Source: Gracilaria vermiculophylla (lineage: Eukaryota; Rhodophyta; Florideophyceae; Gracilariales; Gracilariaceae). Taken from it: a stretch of 24,704 nucleotides of DNA. The position numbers and the translations under genes were made by a program. The stretch is taken from assembly GCA_019155205.2 (NCBI GenBank), contig JAHNZQ020003150.1:2309080-2333783 (forward strand). Reading direction: 5' to 3'. The notes beneath the pieces are model-generated. The model saw only the letters and a program-made list of their open reading frames with translations. It did not search any database and was not told the DNA's origin. Of this stretch, positions 1 through 8,820 are shown one piece after another (within the stretch, counting starts at the first letter, position 1; the number at the start of each line of letters is the position of its first letter).

Positions 1-1335
1 CGCCGCTACACGGTAGAAACTGGGTATAAACCTCCGGAAGACGTTACACTACCCAAGGAAGGAGCAGAGCTCCGTCTGGTTTGTGGGATGGCGAGCTTCC
101 TTGATGGCGTCCTGAGTTTTTCTGGAAACCTGTAGGCGGCCCGGGAGCACAACGTGCCCCAGGTAGTCCACCGACGACTTGAAAGAGAAACATTTCTCCA
201 TCTTTAAGGTGAGGCCAGCATCATTTAGGAGTTGGAGCACGTGCTTCACATGAATGAAGTTCTTTTCCATGCTGCGGGATTATATGATGACATCATCGAT
301 ATACACCAAGGCGTACTGCCACTTCACTTTTGACAGGATAATGTCCACCGCTCGTTGGAACGTAGCGGGTGTATTCTTCAATCCAAATGGCATCCTTAGG
401 AATCTGAAGATCCCACAGTGCGAGGTGAACGTTGTCTTATCCTTATCGGAGTCGTCCATCTCAATCTGCCAGTAGCCGCTGTTGGCATCCAGCGTGGGCA
501 AAACGGACGCATGGCCTAAGAAGTTGATACATTCATCCATCCGGGGTATCGGGTACGATTGGCGTACCGTCACCTCGTTAAGGCGCCTGTAGTCAATACA
601 GAACCGTAGGGAGCCATCCTTCTTTTTGACAAACACCACCGGGGAGGCCCATTCGGAATTGGAAAGCTCTATAACGCCCTTCTCCAGCATCCGATGAACC
701 TCATCGCGTTCAAAGTCGCGCGCGTGGGGTCCGGCCCTCCTCGGGAGTTGATATACCGGCTTAGCATCCGGTGTGAGCTGGATCCTGTGCTTGGCCAGGC
801 TGACCTGACCCAGGCGACCAGACCACATGTCCTCGAAGGCGGATAGCATCTCTACTATCCTGTGGCGATACCCTTCGAAATCATCGCCGATTTGGAGCTT
901 CTACTGCCAGGTGGCAGGATTCTCTTCCTCTGCAGCCGTTGAAGTCGCTTCATCCTCCATGGTGGCGATAGCATCGCTGTCCGCAAGGTCTTCCGCTCGT
1001 GGAAGGTGAGCCAGTCCTGCAGGGGCGGGCAGTGCCTGCCCGACGACAATTCCTTTCTGGAGCCGTAACGGCGACTCCTTGAGGTTAGCGAGCACAACCC
1101 TAAAGGGGATGTTCGGTATTACTTCCATAACCCCGTTCGCCACCTTAAGGCCAAACCACCCTATTTCCGTAAGAGTCACTGTACTACAGTAGAGGTAAGA
1201 CAAAAGCTTCTGATACATCAGGTTCGATGGCTTCAACTTCAAAGACCATGGTGCCTCATACCCTTGGTGTGTGCCCGAATGACATAGGCAATAGCCGACG
1301 ACCACTTGGAGCGGGATGGGCGCCCCTTCGGATCC
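1..1335 (-). pseudogene. Ty3/gypsy pol fragment (gypsy-1): protease-RT linker and reverse transcriptase
   Basis: One minus-strand frame runs from about 1335 to the window edge. It first encodes a linker of the kind that follows the gypsy protease (VVLANLKESPLRLQKG), then the reverse transcriptase: KKKDGSLRFCIDYRRLN, LDANSGYWQIEM (about 467-500), RMPFGLKNTPATFQ and the catalytic YIDD at 292-303. The frame continues through LGHVV and ends near the RT-RNase H boundary (CNVFRRFIPSF) at the edge. It is interrupted by three nonsense codons, TAG 901-903, TAA 280-282 (just after YIDDVII, where a Tyr or Phe is usual) and TAG 49-51, but I see no frameshift. RNase H and integrase would lie off the left end. 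The family is certain; the element cannot make a full Pol. Confidence 0.93.
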
Positions 1336-1482
1336 TCAACATCGGACTACGAGCTCCCAGAACCTTCCGAATCACTCGCAGAAGATCCTAACGAAGTCAT
1401 GTTGTCATCATATTGGACATGCTTATACCGATTTGACTGTCGCCTTAGGCGATCCTTCAGCGTGTCTCCCTAATAGTGTTGT

Positions 1483-1743
1483 TCAAAGACTGGATGGCCC
1501 AGCCGGGATTGGGGGTTCCGTCAGGAGTGCCTGCTCCAACGTCTCGAGACAGGATCGAATACGGTTGAACCGGGTCTCAAACCCTTCCACGAATGCAGCC
1601 GGTCCACCGAGACACTCCAGTACGGTGTTGAAATCTGACCTCAAAAGAGGCAAGTTCCCGACCACCTCTCTTATAAGGTTAGCCTTAAAAACCTCCCGTA
1701 CGTTGTCAAAGTCCCTCAAAACCGTTTTATAGACAGCTCGCAA
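1483..1743 (-). other. Unrecognised 86-codon frame upstream of gypsy-1 pol
   Basis: This minus-strand frame encodes an acidic, Leu-rich, probably helical peptide (for example VREVFKANLIREVVGNL). It lies just 5' of the gypsy-1 pol frame on the same strand, where gag would be expected, but I see no zinc knuckle and no recognisable Gag motif. It may be a Gag remnant or chance. The frame has no intact connection to pol; a TGA at 1336-1338 closes the pol frame upstream. Confidence 0.25.
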
Positions 1744-2720
1744 AGCGCGTACCTGCCTTACCAGGTCTTCGACCTGAGAAACCCAAACAGTTCTAGATGT
1801 TTTGTGGCAACAGTTTCCGCTAGGATCGCCTTAGACGGCCCAGCACTGAGTGTCAGACAATCCAACAAGGAAGGGGAGAGATTTTAGATTCTCGTGTTAT
1901 GGGTCGAAGATTCGGGAACTATCGCGGCTAAACTCGGTCCAGACCGGATCGGGATCCGTGAAGCCAACCAGTGTTGGTAAACGGATGAGCGTTTTGCGCT
2001 ATACTCTCCTTTGACACAAGGCGTACAGTTTAATATTTGAACTATCAACAACAAGTCGCCCGTTTGATCACCACCTTGGTGGGAGCGACTGCGAGTGATT
2101 ATGGGCTTTTTCTTAGTGGCTTCATTGACATCTTAAAACCGTATAAACGTGAAAACCGCTGAGATTTGCGGCAAATCAATCCTCAAAGAGGAGACACACA
2201 TTCAAGTGATCTTTCTAAGTCGGGGGACCATTCGTGGTGCAATAGCTCGCAAGCGGAAAAAGCACACGAAGACGTCTGAATCTTCTTCTGCAGAGGTAGT
2301 TCGGCGGTAGAGACATCTCAAGGGAACAACACGACAATATTCGGTGTAATACCGAGATTGCACGGCCGCGCTTCGCGGGAGGGATATAAGAAAGATCACG
2401 ACTAGGTGGGTTTCTGAGAGTGCGTTGCCTCCATGGAGGAAAGAAGTGCACAATTAACCAAGAGCGCGGCCCGCGAGATCCACAAGGTGGAGGATTTACC
2501 TCCGAGGTCAGAAAAAGAGAGGTAGCCATAAGGTAAACAAAGGCGAGCCGTACACATCCTTGTACAAGAAGCGTGCACAGTGAGACTGGTAATCCGCCAA
2601 GCATGGGCGCTCTCAGCGAACAAGGCGGATGAGCGACCGTGCGCTAAAGGATGTCCCTCGTGAGAGGCAAATACCGACGTAGACGGAAGGGTAAGAGCCA
2701 GAACCTTGGTCACCATTTAC
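1744..2720. other. Unassigned stretch, probably 5' part or LTR of gypsy-1
   Basis: No gene is recognisable here. Minus-strand frames up to 129 codons (for example 2215-2604) are Arg/Ser/Cys-rich and overlap one another in several frames, as expected for GC-rich non-coding DNA. The position, 5' of the gypsy-1 pol on the same strand, makes a decayed gag, leader or LTR plausible, but I found no second copy of the sequence to define an LTR. Confidence 0.3.
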
Positions 2721-3956
2721 TGAAGGGGGCGGCCGTGACGCCGGGGCTTTCAAATTCTGCAGTGCTAATTAAGTAAATAGGAAATTTCGATATACGTTAA
2801 TACTCGTCAACTTTGGCCACCACCTGTGCACTGTCCCAGACCCTGGTCCTACTAGAAGCTCACCATGCCACACGTATAGGACTCGTGACGCCGGCTGCTT
2901 GTGCGGGACTTAATCATATAAGCCATCTATCGTGGGTTTCTCGGTAAAAGTCCAAATACAGGAATATTCCTAAAAACAAGCGTGCGCTTCAGATGTATTT
3001 GTTTCGTGTTGAGAAAAATATTGCTGAAGAAAAAAAATATTTCAATGGAAACGTATAAGCTGTATCCTTATAAAAAAGAAGTTACGGTTTTATCAAATGG
3101 ATTAGCAATAACAACCTCTCAATATGTCTTGCGATCTGAAGCATACATTGATGTTTTCCTTGCCAGTATACGATATCATAAAGTGGCTACAACGAAATGT
3201 TCCGATGAGGCTTTTTAATTCATTTTGGATGCTGGAAAGCTTCTTTTTCATTTGAACAATAATTGAGTTTTTTAATTGATAAAGAATTTGACGGGTGCAA
3301 AACGTTTTAGGACTATACTTCCATCTAAGCCCCCTAGCAAGCGCTTTTTAGAATCAGATCAAGTTAAAAAAAGAAAAGATTTGTGCAGACGTTATGATAT
3401 TGGTTATTTGTTTTGAAAGACTGACGTAATTGTTAAATGTAAACGTTTTGTGTAAAATGGTGGAGAAGAAATATTTATGATGATATTTTTGTGTTTTGTA
3501 TGTCTCTTACAAATGTACATTCAATATGGCACCCGTTAAGAGCAAGAAGACGTCTTTTATCTTCATTAATCTTATCTTTTCACTTTCTTGGAGTGTAATA
3601 ATGTCCAGTTGAGTGTCTTATTCACGAATTATGAATACAATAAACGGGTAATGGCTGCTGTCTAAACTCATTTGCCATGTACAATTATAAACGGATTGGA
3701 CCGAGGGTAGTCTATCTAGCCAGCACACAATGAGCAACCGTTATTTTGTGAGGAGTTCGCGCACAATACTAAGCAATTATCGATTGGCCAGTTCAACAAA
3801 CCCGCCGGACCAAGGAAAATATGCCACAGTTCATTGGTGTGCAGAATATGTCCAGTCCTTTAGCGCTCTAAGCGTTTCGCTCTTGAAATGGGTTACGGCG
3901 TCCGAGATGTATTGCTTCAAGATCCGGGAAGATATAAATAATTTGATCAGGGTTTT
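2721..3956. other. AT-rich spacer without recognisable gene
   Basis: The stretch is AT-rich with homopolymer runs. Two short plus-strand frames occur (2982-3218, 78 codons; 3730-3978, 82 codons, running into the copia-1 LTR). Neither shows a signal peptide or a known motif. I see no RNA gene or tandem repeat. It is the left flank into which copia-1 inserted. Confidence 0.4.
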
Positions 3957-4200
3957 CTCAGTGACTTTCTTTTCGTAAGTTCTTTTTGTTTGTATATTTG
4001 AATTTGTATTTGACTAGCTTTTACGTGATCATGCTCTACTTTCTTGCGTGTTCACCGTTTGTTAGGCGTGATCACGTATGTGATCACGTTACTATTCTAG
4101 TTTGCAAGTATCTGTGTTCTGATCACTACTAAAGGAGAGGTACTCAGACCATACCTGTGATCTGAGCTTCTCAACCCGTTTCAATTGCACATCCTTTCCT
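3957..4200 (+). repeat. copia-1 5' LTR
   Basis: Aligns without gaps to 8462-8705. The alignment starts at TCTCAGTGAC; the TG inside this (3962) could be the true LTR end. The right limit is uncertain and may reach about 4210, directly before the presumed primer-binding site. It contains two perfect 8-bp palindromes GTGATCAC at 4068-4075 and 4080-4087, plus related TGATCA motifs at about 4025 and 4120, which may be promoter elements. Confidence 0.9.
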
Positions 4201-4210
4201 TTTTCTAAGA

Positions 4211-4224
4211 GGTTTAGGGCTCAG
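4211..4224 (+). promoter_or_regulatory. Possible primer-binding site of copia-1
   Basis: GGTTTAGGGCTCAG follows the 5' LTR and resembles the half-tRNA primer-binding site GTTATGGGCCCAG seen in copia-3 (20351-20363, minus) and in the mini-element (8780-8792), with three mismatches to the GGTTATGGGCCCAG form. That sequence is complementary to the anticodon arm of initiator methionine tRNA. The position is right; the match is degenerate. Confidence 0.5.
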
Positions 4225-4273
4225 GAGCACACGCAGCTACCCATCGATTCACGCATATATTCCCCTCAATACT

Positions 4274-4966
4274 ATGGAGTCCGGAAAACTCCGTATCTTA
4301 CCGTTTCATGTAAAGCACTATTTCAAACTTTGGATAATTCGTGTTGAAGCTGCCTGTAATGGAAAAAAAAGTGGTAGAGTCTTATCACACATCCGAAATC
4401 CTTTTGCAGCAAACGATGATAGGAAAAAGCAATTTGAGTTCAATAAGAGACAAGCAAGCAATATTATTGTCTCTGCGCTCTCTGACGAAGCCCTGCGTGT
4501 GGTACAGCCAGAAATTGGAAACCCATGCAAGATGCTGAAGAAACTGGATGATCGCTATGCCTCCAAGTCAACGGCATCCATAATTACAAAGATATACGAG
4601 CTTGTTAATATGAGGTTCTCTGACATTAATCAGAACATGGGACAACATATCGACTGCATGGCAGGAATTGTTGAGCTGCTCAAGTCAATGGATACCATCC
4701 TTCACGAAGAGCATACTGTAGCCCTCTTGGTTTCGTCTATCACGGCAAGAGAACTTAACCCAGTTTGTGCGGCAATTAAGACTTTGTCGTCCAATAACAC
4801 AAATTGGGATCCAGTTTCATCTCGTCTCCTGGATAAAGTGAGGTCTTTTGATTCGAAGATACCTCAAAAATTCAATGCTGCGAAAGGGAAATATGCGATA
4901 TGTCAGAAATCCAATCACACAACTGAACGCTGTTACTTGAACCCACTAAACCGAATAATCACTTGA
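4274..4966 (+). pseudogene. copia-1 Gag with damaged zinc knuckle
   Basis: The first frame after the leader starts with MESGKLRILPF and has the general layout of a copia Gag: an N-terminal half with the ALSDEALRVVQPEIG segment, then LDDRYASKSTASIITKIYEL, and near the end a CCHC knuckle. The knuckle reads YAICQKSNHTTERC: the second Cys (4901-4903), His (4916-4918) and last Cys (4931-4933) are present, but the first Cys is Tyr (TAT 4892-4894). The frame then stops at 4966 and the reading continues in another frame from about 4963, so Gag and protease are separated by a frame change. Nucleic-acid binding by the nucleocapsid would be impaired. Confidence 0.85.
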
Positions 4967-5802
4967 AACTACCCAAGGAGAAGGACAAGGACGGGAAGGG
5001 CAAGAACAAATCGAAGAACAGCAACAACTCAGATTCTGGCTCAAAACTAGGAAGGGACAAAAACCTCAGAACTGATTCGAAGCGTGCGACTGCTACTCGT
5101 GCGAGAGTATCAGCTGCTCGTTCGGGTGATTGTTCTGTTTTAATGCTATACTCCGGGTCTACTACCCACTTAACGCCAAACAATGAGTCCTTGCTAAAAA
5201 GCCATCAATGTAATGTTCCAATTGCTTTTGGTGACATCTCTGAGATCATCGTAACTGAGAGAGGAACAAAACAAGTTGTTTGGACACATGGTGGCACAAA
5301 CACTACAGTTACTCTCAGTGAAACTCTTTTCTCAGAGGAAATTGCCATGAATCCTCCCTCTGTACCTGCATTGACTGCAAAGGGCCTTGCTGTTCTCTTG
5401 CTGCCCTCTGCAGCTCATATAATTGATCTACAAGACAACCAGCGAATCATTGGTACTGCACCACGCCAATCTGATGGTCTCTACTATATCCCAGAAAATT
5501 ACACCACCAATGGGTTGATGACGACTGGCACAGCGTCTCGTGAAGAAACTGTAATGATGGCACGTCTTTTAGAGTTTACTTTATCTGAACACCGTCGTAA
5601 CAACCATTCCACTGGTGTGGCAATTGAATGCGATGATTCTTGTAGCGTCCCTTTGTGCTCAGGTGTTCCACTCACAGATAATGATATTGAAGAGATGGTC
5701 GATGACTCCAGTATCAACCTGGATACCATTGACACTACTCAGTTGCCTTCTTTGGTATCGTTATGGCACAATCGTTCGGGTCACGTTGGTTCCACTGCTT
5801 AA
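4963..5802 (+). pseudogene. copia-1 protease and start of integrase (GAG-pre-integrase region)
   Basis: After a Lys/Asp-rich linker the frame reads VLMLYSGSTTHLTP, which is the copia aspartic protease site DSG[AS]T with the catalytic Asp changed to Tyr (TAC 5149-5151). The protease is therefore dead. Further on come the glycine-containing strand region and, at the end, SLWHNRSGHVGST, the start of the integrase HHCC zinc domain (its CEPCATGKSRR half lies after the stop at 5800-5802). The same frame continues into the integrase core, so this stop is a simple nonsense change. Confidence 0.85.
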
Positions 5803-6306
5803 ATTAAAAAGCTGATCCTTGACCAGTTTTTACCTCCCAATCCGAGTCGCAATATCACCTGCGAGCCTTGTGCCACTGGGAAGTCTCGCAGAAACTACAA
5901 TGGTTCCCTGACCTCTGCGACAAAACCCGGCCATCTTCTTACCGATATAACTACAGTTGGAAGTAGTTCTGAGTATGGACATGAACACTATATGATCATA
6001 GTCGATGAGAAAACCAGATTTCTCTTCGATACTGCACTAAAAACAAAGGGAGAAGCCTCTGAAATCATTCTGAAATACATCTCTTGGTTTGAACGCCAAT
6101 CTGGACACCAAGTCCTCCCTCTCCACTCTAATGGCGGCTCTGAATTTTTCAAGTCCCAGAAGACCTCGAGGCATCTTAGAATTACCATCTCCAATGGATC
6201 AAGCAATACTCCATCCTGCAATGGTCTTGCCGAACGAAACATTGGTGTTCCTATGGGTTCTATCCGAGCATGCCTAAAACAAGCCAATCGTTCGCTTCCG
6301 TACTGA
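5803..6306 (+). pseudogene. copia-1 integrase catalytic core
   Basis: The frame encodes CEPCATGKSRR (zinc domain Cys pair), then the core: LLTDITTVG with the first Asp (5944-5946), LHSNGGSEFF where copia elements normally read [ST]DNGG, so the second catalytic Asp is missing (around 6130), and CNGLAERNI with the Glu at 6232-6234. The D/D/E triad is therefore incomplete. The frame ends at a TGA (6304-6306) inside a segment that would continue to the WSNALTHVVL-like stretch. It would have joined element cDNA to host DNA in the nucleus. Confidence 0.88.
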
Positions 6307-6404
6307 TCCAATGCTCTAACACATGTTGTTTTAGCGAAAACATGATTTGTCATCGCACAAGGGGTGTCTTCCCGTTCACAAATCTGTTTTAGGCCCCACC
6401 AAAG

Positions 6405-6929
6405 TTGGTTAAGCACCTTTGTCCTTTCGGATGTCGCTCCTTAGTCGAACCTGGCGATCCTACTGTACGGAAAATGCATCCTCGATTAATTTATGGCCTA
6501 AACTTAAGCCACACTCAGGGAGGTTTGCACCGCATTCTGACGGCAGAGGGTGTTATCACTACCAAGCATGTCCGCTTCCTTGAGAACAAAATTCCTGTAC
6601 TTCAAGTGTTCGATAGCTCACATTCAGGTCACATAGGTACTAATTTCAGTCCTTCAAACCCATCTGACGCAGATGAACTGGTGGAAATCGATATCAGCCT
6701 AGCACCCGTTCAAGCTCTCGTTCCTGAATCGGATAAAGAGTATACCACATCCGTGTGGTCTTCGCTCACACACTACCCAGCGAAACCATCTACGTTTGAC
6801 CCTGAAGTTAATTACTATGGCTCTGACAAAGAAAATTTGTTCTTCTCTGACATGCTCAGGCTCCCTACACGGTCCCTCACTCCATTAGCACTTCAGATGA
6901 ACCAACATTGCGCCAAGCCTTATTTTTAA
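6405..6929 (+). pseudogene. copia-1 integrase C-terminal domain and linker to RT
   Basis: FGCRSLV, then KMHPRLIYGLNL and VITTKHVRFLENKIP match the SH3-like C-terminal segment of copia integrases (usual pattern: FGC, K..PR...GIFLGY, ..SRDV.F.E). Then follows an acidic Ser/Pro-rich linker of about 100 residues without recognisable domain; in copia-2 and copia-3 the corresponding place holds a Tudor-like domain. The frame differs from that of the integrase core, so at least one frameshift lies between 6306 and 6405. Confidence 0.75.
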
Positions 6930-7629
6930 CTGAAGATGATCACTGGCATACAGCGATACAGACTGCGTTTGACACTATTTACAAGCTTGGGACCTATATT
7001 GATGCAGAACCTAGACATGGCACGCCAATCCCCTCTGGCTTTGTTTTCCGGCTGAAGCGCGGCCAGAATAGTCCACCGCTGCGGTTCAAAGCCCGCCTGG
7101 TAGCTCGTGGTAACTTCCAAACATTTAGTGAGAGGGATTCTCTTTACGCACCTGTACTGAACTTCGAAGTATTTCACATCATAATGGGACTGGCTACAGC
7201 AAATAATTGGACCGGCAACATATTGATGTAAAAGGTGCCTTTCTCCATGCAAAAATGCCAGACACAAACCCTGTATGGATTCGACTACCCTAGATCCCGA
7301 ATGTTCCCGAAGCAGAAGGCTGGGTAGTGAAGCTTTTGAAATCCCATTATGGCACACGTGAGGCTCCAAGACTCTGGTACGAAGACTTCACTTCATTCTT
7401 TGAGTCATAAGGATTTTGAAAGCTTCGTAGTGCCCCCTGTGTGTTCCTGTACACAAGAGGCTCCGCAATTGCCTATGATTTGGCGTAAGTGGATGATTTA
7501 AGTATCTTTGGTCCAAGGGAACTTACGAATTAGATTAAAAGAAAATTTGCGGAGCAATATGCACTATCTGATCTTAGTCGCACGGATCTCTACCTGGGTT
7601 TATCAATTGCAGAAGAACCTGGATGTGTC
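6908..7629 (+). pseudogene. copia-1 reverse transcriptase
   Basis: The N-terminal fingers read FVFRLKRGQNSP and FKARLVARGNFQ (6908-7231). The palm continues in another frame with QHIDVKGAFLHA, carrying the first catalytic Asp, then KLLKSHYGTREAPRLWYEDF. At 7486-7497 the codons are TAA GTG GAT GAT, which is the YVDD active site with its Tyr codon turned into a stop; LSIFGP follows. One or more frameshifts and several stops make the gene non-functional. Confidence 0.88.
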
Positions 7630-8469
7630 ATGCTACACCAACGTCCTTCGATTCAAAAAGTGATTACTCTCTGCAACTTGACGGATGCTAGTCCCTTGGC
7701 TACTTTTTTGCCGCACGAGCACTGCTTGTATGACAAGCCCACTCGATTAACTCCGGAAAAAGTGACAACTATGAGCAAAATTCCCTTTAAAGAGGTTTTG
7801 GTTTGCCTTTTGTTTCTGTCAACGCGCACCCGTCCTGACTTGGCAACAGCTGTATACATGCTTGGAAAATTCTCTGCGGCACCCGCACCGACTCATTGGC
7901 AATGCATGAAGAACGTCGTCAGGTATCTCATAGGAACAAAGAACTGTGGACTTTCTATCCTTCGAAAAGTCTCTGACACAGTTTCTGCTTCGTCCGACGA
8001 CGATTGGGGACGTGATTTAATAAAACATCACTTGCGCGGCGGGTTCTGCATTATGATCGGTGGTGTAGCTGTTGTTTGGAGCTCTAAAATGCAAAAGTCA
8101 ACCGCTCTTTCTACTACAAAGGCAGTGTTTTATGCGCTTTTGGAATGCATTAAGCACATCTCATGGGTTATACGCATATTTTTAGAACTGCAACTACCGA
8201 TATGGTATGCTATTGAGGTCTTTATGGATAATTTGGGAGCCATTAGATAAGCAGACAGTGTTCCCGCCATGCGAAAAGTGAAACAAATTGAATTGTGTTA
8301 TCATCACGTATTGGAAGCTGTTGAGTCAGGCTTAGTTGCCATTAAGTATGTCCCGTTGAAACAAAACATCGCTGACACGCTCACCGAGTCTCTGATTGGC
8401 AACCTATTCACTCTGCATCGTTCCGCTCTTCATGTTCAACCGATCTCGGTTATAGGGGGCTCTCAGTGA
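7630..8469 (+). pseudogene. copia-1 end of RT and RNase H
   Basis: 7630-8250 encodes the thumb/connection (FKEVLVCLLFLSTRTRPDLA, MKNVVRYLIGTKNCGL) and the RNase H domain: SSDDDWGRDL with the first Asp, GGVAVVWSSKMQKSTALSTT, the Glu-bearing segment (changed: TKAVFYALLE), then MDNLGAIR with the last Asp. A TAA after AIR (8248-8250) interrupts; the same frame continues to 8469 with YHHVLEAVESG and YVPLKQNIADTLTESL, the usual C-terminus of copia polyproteins. The frame runs into the 3' LTR. Confidence 0.88.
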
Positions 8470-8705
8470 CTTTGTTCTCGTGAGTTCTTTTTGTTTTTAT
8501 ATTTAAATTTGTATTTGATTATCTTTTACGTGAGCATGCTCTACGTTCTTGCGTGTTCACTGTTTGTTTGGCGTGATCAAGTAGGTGATCACGTTACTAT
8601 TCAATTTTGCCAGTATCTTTGTTCTGATCACTACTTAAGGAGAAGTACTGAGACCATACCTGTGATCTGATCTTCTCAATTCGTTTCAATTGCACATCCT
8701 TTCCT
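8462..8705 (+). repeat. copia-1 3' LTR
   Basis: Direct repeat of 3957-4200. It is preceded by a G-rich tract (TATAGGGGGC, 8451-8460) that is a likely short polypurine tract. The right end is cut close to the edge of the mini-element that begins at 8709, so about ten bases of the LTR end seem to be lost. Only one of the two GTGATCAC palindromes of the 5' LTR is intact here. Confidence 0.9.
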
Positions 8706-8708
8706 CTT

Positions 8709-8779
8709 TATGAAAAGTCATGGGACACGTACAGCGAACCAGCGCAGGAGCACCAGAGTTGCTCAACTGTTTTTCACTA
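8709..8779 (+). repeat. Left terminal repeat of the mini-element
   Basis: 71 bp starting TATGAAAAGTC and ending TTTTTCACTA; the other copy is 8941-9011, with a single A/G difference. It contains the short hairpin AGTTG-CT-CAACT followed by five T. Like the copia-3 LTR it ends in TA immediately before the primer-binding site. Confidence 0.9.
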
Positions 8780-8792
8780 GTTATGGGCTCAG
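8780..8792 (+). promoter_or_regulatory. Primer-binding site of the mini-element
   Basis: GTTATGGGCTCAG abuts the left repeat. It matches the complement of the anticodon stem and loop of eukaryotic initiator tRNA-Met (CTGGGCCCATAAC) at 12 of 13 bases. The equivalent site of copia-3 matches at all 13. Confidence 0.75.
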
Positions 8793-8803
8793 ATACAGGA
8801 TTC

Positions 8804-8820
8804 GCGGGTTCAAGCCCCGC
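8804..8820 (+). other. tRNA T-arm-like hairpin / B-box-like sequence
   Basis: GCGGG-TTCAAGC-CCCGC forms a perfect 5-bp stem with a 7-base loop of T-loop type, and contains a near-consensus pol III B box (GGTTCAAGCC). No matching acceptor stem, D arm or anticodon arm is found at tRNA spacing, so this is not a tRNA gene. It may be a captured tRNA piece or a pol III promoter remnant inside the mini-element. Confidence 0.6.

Larger units (their letters stand above)
3957..8705 (+). mobile_element. Ty1/copia LTR retrotransposon, complete but dead (copia-1)
   Basis: Two direct repeats of 244 bp (3957-4200 and 8462-8705) flank Gag, protease, integrase, reverse transcriptase and RNase H in the Ty1/copia order. 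Total length, about 4.75 kb, is normal for the family. Each enzyme has lost catalytic or structural residues and the frame changes several times, so it is non-autonomous. The repeats differ at about 23 of 244 positions without indels (hand count), which marks an old insertion. A convincing 5-bp target-site duplication is not visible: the left flank ends GGTTT and the right side abuts the mini-element at 8709. It appears unrelated at close range to copia-2 and copia-3 and has no Tudor-like insert. Confidence 0.93.

Noticed and set aside
2215..2604. A 129-codon gene on the minus strand
   Set aside because: The peptide is low in recognisable features, overlaps other long frames in GC-rich DNA and has no homologous motif.
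2982..3218. A 78-codon gene on the plus strand in the AT-rich spacer
   Set aside because: No signal peptide or domain, Lys/Ile/Tyr-rich as expected of chance frames in AT-rich DNA.
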